Shown here piece after piece: positions 59,558-64,000 of a stretch of 64,000 bases of DNA. Within the stretch, counting starts at the first letter, position 1; the number at the start of each line of letters is the position of its first letter. This DNA is from Bellilinea sp034411135 (GTDB lineage: Bacteria > Chloroflexota > Anaerolineae > Anaerolineales > Anaerolineaceae), in contig DAOUMN010000086.1 of the NCBI GenBank assembly GCA_034411135.1, positions 1 through 64,000 on the forward strand, written 5' to 3'. Position numbers and translations under genes: made by a program. Under the pieces are notes generated by a model. It was not told the DNA's origin, ran no database searches, and worked only from the letters and a program-made list of their open reading frames with translations.

Positions 59558-59637
59558 TTATTTGTCAACGTATTCGGCGTTATTTGAATTTGGAAAAGAA
59601 GCACCAGAAACCTGATCAATAAATAAGGAGCAGAATT

Positions 59638-60519
59638 ATGAAACTGATTGATCTCACCATCCCCCTTGGTATTGGCACTCCTCCCTGGCCAACGTACGAG
59701 CCTTTGCAAGTTAAGTATTTCAAGCGCTTGGCACCGAACGGTGCCAACGGTCAGGTAATGACCCATTCCAATCATTTGGGGACGCATTTGGATGGTGAAA
59801 TTCACTTCCATACCCCCGGCAAGGATATGGCTTCGCTGGATATGGATTTCCTGGTTCACGAAGCTGCCATTGTTGACCTTTCGGACGTGTGCGGTGACTA
59901 TGATGTCTATTCCAGTAAAATGATCGAAGATCGGGTAGAAGTGCGCGATGGCGATATTCTCATTATCCACACCGGTTACCATCACTTTGGTTGGGACCAG
60001 CCCACGGCGAACGAAGTTCGGTATATGGTCATGCACCCCGGTCCTGACCGCGAATTTGCCGATTGGGCAAAAGCCAGGAAGTTGCGCTGGATCGGCGTCG
60101 ATTGTGGCAGCGCAGATCACCCGATGAACACTATCATCCGCGATTGGATGCCGCGCCAGACTCGCCAGGCAGAAAAAGTGTTCAAGAAAAAATATGGAAT
60201 GAGCCTGGGAGAATTTTTTGATGACAGCAAATATCAGTTGATGCATCTGGAAATGTTCCCATACGGGATCATTCATGCGGAATGCATTGGTGGCGATTTG
60301 GATTTGCTCCTCAACCGGCGGGTCACGGTGGGTTTCTTCCCGTGGCGCTTTGTGGACGGGGAAGCTAGCATTGGTCGTTGTGTGGCAATGGTTGATGACG
60401 ACGAGTACGAAGAACTTATGAAAAAGAAAGCGGAACTTCCGAAGACGAAATTCGGTGATGCAACTAACCCGGCGCATGTCGAAAGCATCAACGCGATTTC
60501 AAAAGCCAACCTGGCATAA
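59638..60519 (+). CDS. Cyclase-family metal-dependent hydrolase (kynurenine formamidase-like)
   Basis: The 293-residue protein is a member of the cyclase family (PF04199), with the metal-binding HxGTHxD...H motif as SNHLGTHLDGEIHFH (H46, H50, D52, H56), an IIHTGYHHFGWD segment and GVDCGSADHPMN. Members hydrolyse N-formylkynurenine, isatin or other cyclic amides. The C-terminal 40 residues are charged (MKKKAELPKTKFG). AAGGAGCAGAATT precedes the ATG. It is co-transcribed with the next gene, 32 bases on. Confidence 0.85.
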   Translation: MKLIDLTIPLGIGTPPWPTYEPLQVKYFKRLAPNGANGQVMTHSNHLGTHLDGEIHFHTPGKDMASLDMDFLVHEAAIVDLSDVCGDYDVYSSKMIEDRVEVRDGDILIIHTGYHHFGWDQPTANEVRYMVMHPGPDREFADWAKARKLRWIGVDCGSADHPMNTIIRDWMPRQTRQAEKVFKKKYGMSLGEFFDDSKYQLMHLEMFPYGIIHAECIGGDLDLLLNRRVTVGFFPWRFVDGEASIGRCVAMVDDDEYEELMKKKAELPKTKFGDATNPAHVESINAISKANLA

Positions 60520-60551
60520 ATCCACCTTAAACCAATTTTTGGAGGAATACG

Positions 60552-61277
60552 ATGAGATTACCAACCCCTGAACGTGTAACAGAACAAAAAATCACCTTTG
60601 ATGTTGAGGAGATCGAGCCTATCCTGCAGGCGCCGCCGATGGATTTGAAGCCCTGGCCCGGTGCTATGGTGCCCCTCAAAGACGGTCGCATCATGTACAT
60701 CCGCGAAGCCAAGATGGAAGAAGCACCGATGATGATGGAGTACATGAAGAAGGTCATGGAAGCCGATCACGACTTCTATGACATTGTTGGTGCGCGGGTA
60801 TATGCGGAGATCCTTGGTTGGTACCGTAAACGCCTGAAGGACCCCTACACACTGGTTGGTTTGATTGATGGATTGTGGGCGGGTTTTGCCAATGGCCGCT
60901 TGTTGAATGAAGATGTCAACATCAGCCTTCACACAATGGCATTAATCCGCGGTGGGCGTATCGGGGCAGTTATGTACTACGCCAAAGCCTACTATGGCTT
61001 CGAAATCCTGGGCAACAAGGAATGGTGGGCAACCTACGAAAGCTACAATGGTTGGATGCGCTGGGGTATTGGCATGGCTCAACCCAGCTACCCCTGGCCG
61101 GAATATCAGCACGAGCTAGGCGGTGCGCGTGTTTATTATGTGACCAAGAAATACTGGGATAAAGTTGTCAAGGAATACGTCCGCCAAATGACCGGCACAG
61201 ATCTGGTCTTCGATGTGCCCGATGAAGTTATCAAGGCGAACGAAGTCATGCGCGTTCCAGATGAGGTTCTGGTCTAA
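60552..61277 (+). CDS. Uncharacterised 241-residue protein, possibly GNAT-like, partner of the cyclase
   Basis: I do not recognise the family with certainty. The stretch at about 48-115 (MYIREAKMEEAPMMMEYMKKV, then TLVGLIDGLWAGFANGRLL) resembles the start of a GNAT acetyltransferase fold, but the acetyl-CoA loop QxxGxG/A is not evident. It is rich in Trp and Tyr (WWATYESYNGWMRWGIG around 155-171) and has no membrane helix. GGAGGAATACG precedes the ATG. It follows the cyclase by 32 bases and ends before a strong terminator, so the two form a unit. Confidence 0.7.
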   Translation: MRLPTPERVTEQKITFDVEEIEPILQAPPMDLKPWPGAMVPLKDGRIMYIREAKMEEAPMMMEYMKKVMEADHDFYDIVGARVYAEILGWYRKRLKDPYTLVGLIDGLWAGFANGRLLNEDVNISLHTMALIRGGRIGAVMYYAKAYYGFEILGNKEWWATYESYNGWMRWGIGMAQPSYPWPEYQHELGGARVYYVTKKYWDKVVKEYVRQMTGTDLVFDVPDEVIKANEVMRVPDEVLV

Positions 61278-61294
61278 GCATATTCAGTCATCCC

Positions 61295-61329
61295 GGCAGA
61301 GCCAGTATTCACTGGCTCTGCCTTTTTTT
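61295..61329 (+). terminator. Strong intrinsic terminator of the cyclase operon
   Basis: GGCAGAGCCAG (61295-61305) and CTGGCTCTGCC (61312-61322) pair perfectly around a 6-base loop, followed by seven T (61323-61329). Confidence 0.92.
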
Positions 61330-61341
61330 CGAGAATATTCC

Positions 61342-62442
61342 TTGACTGCATCGATCCAGTATCTGCGAAAGTCCGCGCCTCGAACTGTATTACGTTGGCT
61401 GGGCAGGTTGTTCTTTCCGCTGCTGGCGGATATACAAATTCTTGGTAGAGAGAATCTGCCTCTTAGGGGACCTGCCATCCTGGTCGGCAATCATTCCGCT
61501 GTGCTTGAGGTGGTAATGCTGGCAGTATATTCTCCCTTGGCGGTGGAATTTCTAGGTACCGGGGATATTCCGATTGATGCGCGTTTTTCCTGGCTGGCAA
61601 ATTTGTATGGATTCATTCCTGTGAAGCGTGGCAGTGTCGACCGGGCTGCCATTCATACTGCTTTAGGCGTGCTGAGGCAGGGGGGCGTGGTGGGCATCTT
61701 CCCGCAGGGTGGGATTTGGGGAGCATCTGCCACCCAAGGGCGTACCGGTGTGGCTCTATTGGGGAATTTATCTGCTGCGCCGGTGGTGCCGATTGGTTTT
61801 GGCGGAGTGCGCGGCGGGCTCGAAAAGATGATGAAATTGAAACGTCCTCGTTTGACGATGAATGTAGGTAAACCATTTCTACTGAAAAATTCACCGCAGA
61901 AAAATTTGAATTCCAAAGTCCAATTGAAGCTGGATACTGCCTTCGTGATGAACGAGATCGAGAAGTTAATCCCTGCGGATGAATTCGAAAAAGAGATACG
62001 TACAGCAGAATGGTTTGACGTGATGATCGGAACGGATCACGAACGAGGTAAGTCGCTCTTTGGGATTAGCGAGGCGGATAGACAGGCGTTGGGCATGTTA
62101 TTTCATTATCCAATATTATTGGATGCTCTGGCCAGAAATGTTAAGTTGCCAGTGACCAGCCTGCAACAAATTGGTGAACCGCATCCGGCAGTTGAAATTC
62201 GCCAGGCATTATGCGCCATTTTGAATTACTTGGAAACAACCAATCCTGGTTTTTTTACGTACCGTTTTGGGGTGGAAGCAGGCTTACGGGTTCAACAAGC
62301 GCTGAAAGGATTGTCAAAGCAGCTTTTGGAAATCGGTGATCAGCCACTCGATCTGGTCATTATTCCTCGGTATGGGTATACCAATGAGAACGGTGTCCAG
62401 CTGGAATACTCCGGTGTCAATTCCTTGCACCCCGGCTATTGA
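61342..62442 (+). CDS. PlsC-like acyltransferase with altered catalytic motifs
   Basis: The 366-residue protein aligns with the PlsC/lysophospholipid acyltransferase pattern: NHSAVLE near 50-56 in place of NHxxxxD, GFIPVKRGSVDR, FPQGG at 120-124 in place of FPEGTR, and VPIGFGG. Altered motif I (Glu for Asp) and III (Gln for Glu) suggest changed activity or another acceptor. A C-terminal region of 150 residues is unusual for PlsC. The only start after the terminator is a TTG at 61342, without a clear ribosome site; longer in-frame frames run through the terminator and the previous gene. The start is therefore unsure. Confidence 0.7.
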   Translation: MTASIQYLRKSAPRTVLRWLGRLFFPLLADIQILGRENLPLRGPAILVGNHSAVLEVVMLAVYSPLAVEFLGTGDIPIDARFSWLANLYGFIPVKRGSVDRAAIHTALGVLRQGGVVGIFPQGGIWGASATQGRTGVALLGNLSAAPVVPIGFGGVRGGLEKMMKLKRPRLTMNVGKPFLLKNSPQKNLNSKVQLKLDTAFVMNEIEKLIPADEFEKEIRTAEWFDVMIGTDHERGKSLFGISEADRQALGMLFHYPILLDALARNVKLPVTSLQQIGEPHPAVEIRQALCAILNYLETTNPGFFTYRFGVEAGLRVQQALKGLSKQLLEIGDQPLDLVIIPRYGYTNENGVQLEYSGVNSLHPGY

Positions 62443-62448
62443 ATCGGG

Positions 62449-63669
62449 TCAGGCTTTAACCTGCAATGAAAAATTTTTGATTGCCATTGCCGCGATCGTC
62501 CGTCCAATGCTGATCGAGGCAGTCGCTGCCGGTGAGGGTGCGTTGAGTACGTGGATCATGCCGGGGGCTTCGACAATCCGGAAGTCATCGACCAGCAAGC
62601 CGTTTGGCTCCAGCGCCTGTGCGCGTACACCAGCACCGCTGCGGTGAACATCTTCTTCGTGCAGGTCGGGTACCAGCTTTTGCAGCGCGGCAACGAAAGC
62701 TTTTTTGGACAGCGAGCGGTAAAATTCACCAAAACCAGTTTTCCAATATTTGAGTGCCATGCGCCAAAAGCCGATATAAGTTGCGTACGTAGCAACATCG
62801 CTAATCGAGATGTTGCTCATCTTATACCCTTCGCGCTTGAAAGCTAAAACAGCATTGGGGCCGGCTTCGATGCCGCCTGTTACCCGGCGGGTAAAGTGAA
62901 CGCCTAAAAACGGGAAGCGAGGATCGGGCACTGGATAAATCAGATTTTTTACCAGGTAATGTTTCTCTGGAACGATATCATAATATTCACCGCGAAAAGG
63001 AAGGATCTGCAAACCGGGATTGACTCCGCAAGTACGCGCGATGCGGTCGGATTGAAGTCCACCGCAGTTGATCAATTGACGGGTGCGGATTTCTCCTTGG
63101 GGAGTATGAAGCACCAGTTCACCAGAAGCGCGGCTCAGAGAATGAAAAGGTGTTTGGGTGTGGATTTCACCGCCGTTTTGCAGGAAAATTTGCGCATATT
63201 TTTCTACAACCTGAACATAATCCACAATACCAGTTTGCGGGACAAACAAGCCAGCGATCCCAGCAGTGTGGGGTTCATATTCCTGGATTTCTTCGGCGCG
63301 CAACCGGCGCAGCCCGGTCAGTCCGTTGGCAATGCCGCGTTTCTCAAGATTATCCAAAGCAGGCAATTCGTCCTCTTTCAAGGCTACAATGACTTTACCG
63401 CAATTTTCGTGGCGGATATTGTGCTCTGCGCAAAAACGATACAGGGCTTCCCTGCCTTCAACACAGTTGCGGGCTTTTAATGACCCGGGTTTGTAATAGA
63501 TCCCGGAGTGAATAACACCACTGTTGTTACCGGTCTGGTGGGCGGCAAGCCGTTTTTCTGATTCCAAGACAAGTATACGCGCCGTGGTTTGTTGGGATAA
63601 TGCCATGGCAGTTGCGGTGCCCACAATTCCGCCACCGATTATGGTGATATCAAACGGGTTGTTGTTCAT
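62449..63669 (-). CDS. lhgO: L-2-hydroxyglutarate oxidase
   Basis: The 406-residue flavoprotein has the FAD-binding GGGIVGTATA, NNSGVIHSGIYY, QTGIVDYVQVVEKYA, LINCGGLQSDRIA, and RGEYYDIV motifs of LhgO (YgaF), a DAO-type oxidase that turns L-2-hydroxyglutarate to 2-oxoglutarate and passes electrons to the membrane quinone pool. Length is normal. It is convergent with the acyltransferase gene 6 bases away. Confidence 0.92.
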   Translation of the reverse strand: MNNNPFDITIIGGGIVGTATAMALSQQTTARILVLESEKRLAAHQTGNNSGVIHSGIYYKPGSLKARNCVEGREALYRFCAEHNIRHENCGKVIVALKEDELPALDNLEKRGIANGLTGLRRLRAEEIQEYEPHTAGIAGLFVPQTGIVDYVQVVEKYAQIFLQNGGEIHTQTPFHSLSRASGELVLHTPQGEIRTRQLINCGGLQSDRIARTCGVNPGLQILPFRGEYYDIVPEKHYLVKNLIYPVPDPRFPFLGVHFTRRVTGGIEAGPNAVLAFKREGYKMSNISISDVATYATYIGFWRMALKYWKTGFGEFYRSLSKKAFVAALQKLVPDLHEEDVHRSGAGVRAQALEPNGLLVDDFRIVEAPGMIHVLNAPSPAATASISIGRTIAAMAIKNFSLQVKA

Positions 63670-63799
63670 AACTACACCCTATATAGACTATCGATTCAGG
63701 ATAGAATTGGTGTTCTTAATCAAAAATTATACCTTACGCCAAAATGAGGCAAACGGGACAGGAGGGGGTGAATTAAAAAATAACCCAAAGAGTATCGAT

Positions 63800-64000
63800 C
63801 TAGTTAAACCAAGCGGCATGGTTTGCCTGATGGGGAGGAATGTTCTTGAGGTGCTCAATGACCGCGATTTCGCGCCGATAAAGTCTTCCCAAGCGATAAA
63901 GCAGGTGTGCAGCGGTTTCGGATTCGAGCAATTCCTGTTTTTCATTGAGTGGCACTTGAAGCAGTGAGGCAGCCATATACAGGATCATCAATGGATCTTC
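63800..64000 (-). CDS. LON substrate-binding domain protein, C-terminal part
   Basis: The minus strand is open from the right edge to the stop at 63802-63800, giving 66 residues. The pattern EDPLMILYMAASLL, then QELLESETAAHLLYRL, ending in an EREIxVIE-like YRREIAVIEHL, matches the helical end of the Lon N-terminal (substrate-binding) domain in proteins lacking the protease, or of Lon itself; the tail after it is too short for an ATPase domain. The 5' part lies beyond the window. The gap 63670-63799 (130 bases) holds no other feature that I can see. Confidence 0.6.
   Translation of the reverse strand, partial: EDPLMILYMAASLLQVPLNEKQELLESETAAHLLYRLGRLYRREIAVIEHLKNIPPHQANHAAWFN

Noticed and set aside
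59398..59622. 74-codon frame in the cyclase leader
   Set aside because: It uses a start without ribosome site, runs through the hairpin and has unnatural composition; the 33-codon frame at 59409 is better supported.
1..64000. CRISPR arrays, insertion sequences, prophage or integrated elements
   Set aside because: I saw no regularly spaced repeats, transposase, integrase or terminal inverted repeats, and base use is even along the window.

Overview
The window looks like a piece of chromosome from a bacterium of the phylum Chloroflexota, most likely class Anaerolineae. This is inferred from the mixture of families, not from any rRNA: Ser/Thr kinases with C-terminal beta-propellers, a DUF362 protein beside glutamine synthetase, a pyrophosphate-type phosphofructokinase, a run of GT-C membrane glycosyltransferases, lipoproteins with Pro/Thr linkers, a Cys-containing Mg-chelatase-like ATPase and a two-Nudix/MnmA/TrmI housekeeping set. 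Base composition is near 50% GC and even throughout. I see no insertion sequences, prophage, CRISPR array or rRNA. One tRNA is present. Coding density is high, and neighbouring genes often overlap by 4 nt, including at convergent 3' ends.

Layout. 1-2281 (minus): the 5' two thirds of glnA, cut by the window edge, and a DUF362 protein. 2382-8358 (plus): a eukaryotic-like signalling operon of kinase, PP2C phosphatase, J-domain/vWA fusion, zinc-ribbon/FHA protein, an unknown 79-residue protein and an OmpR-type response regulator. 8474-13636: Hsp20, thioredoxin, MurA with Asp in place of the catalytic Cys, an alpha/beta hydrolase and a YyaL-type protein. 13807-24650: an acetyltransferase-like protein and six large membrane proteins resembling GT-C glycosyltransferases, with a nitrilase-family gene on the opposite strand. 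24761-27532: an orphan DegS-like kinase, pyrophosphate-type phosphofructokinase and a Nudix hydrolase. 27529-33362 (minus): a G5-domain lipoprotein, UDP-glucuronate decarboxylase, GtrA, Mg-chelatase-like ATPase, URO-D-like protein and RsmD. 33434-39984: ScpB, RluB-type synthase, PlsX plus a NERD-like protein, tRNA-Leu(GAG) and a prenyltransferase/TatD/phosphohexomutase operon. 40124-44209 (plus): cysteine desulfurase, MnmA (which uses its sulfur), a small membrane protein, TrmI and a CoA-type Nudix. 44206-47897 (minus): a PAS/GAF/GGDEF/EAL protein and ribosomal protein L25 behind a structured leader. 48189-53942 (plus): a PhnDCE-type importer and a DesK/LuxR-type two-component pair. 54034-58382: a membrane protein, TypA and a gluzincin lipoprotein. 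58366-64000: a DUF2877 protein, a cyclase plus 241-residue unknown-protein operon with a long leader, an unusual acyltransferase, L-2-hydroxyglutarate oxidase and the end of a Lon-substrate-domain protein.

The parts most likely to be undescribed are the phospho-signalling operon built around the J-domain/vWA fusion, the cyclase operon with a small Trp-containing leader reading frame and hairpin, and the enlarged PhnE permease with an extracytoplasmic Ig-like domain. Several genes share an extended -10 promoter (TG-N-TATAAT-like), and three intrinsic terminators lie in places that should shape operon expression (after phnD, after the 241-residue gene, after the tRNA).
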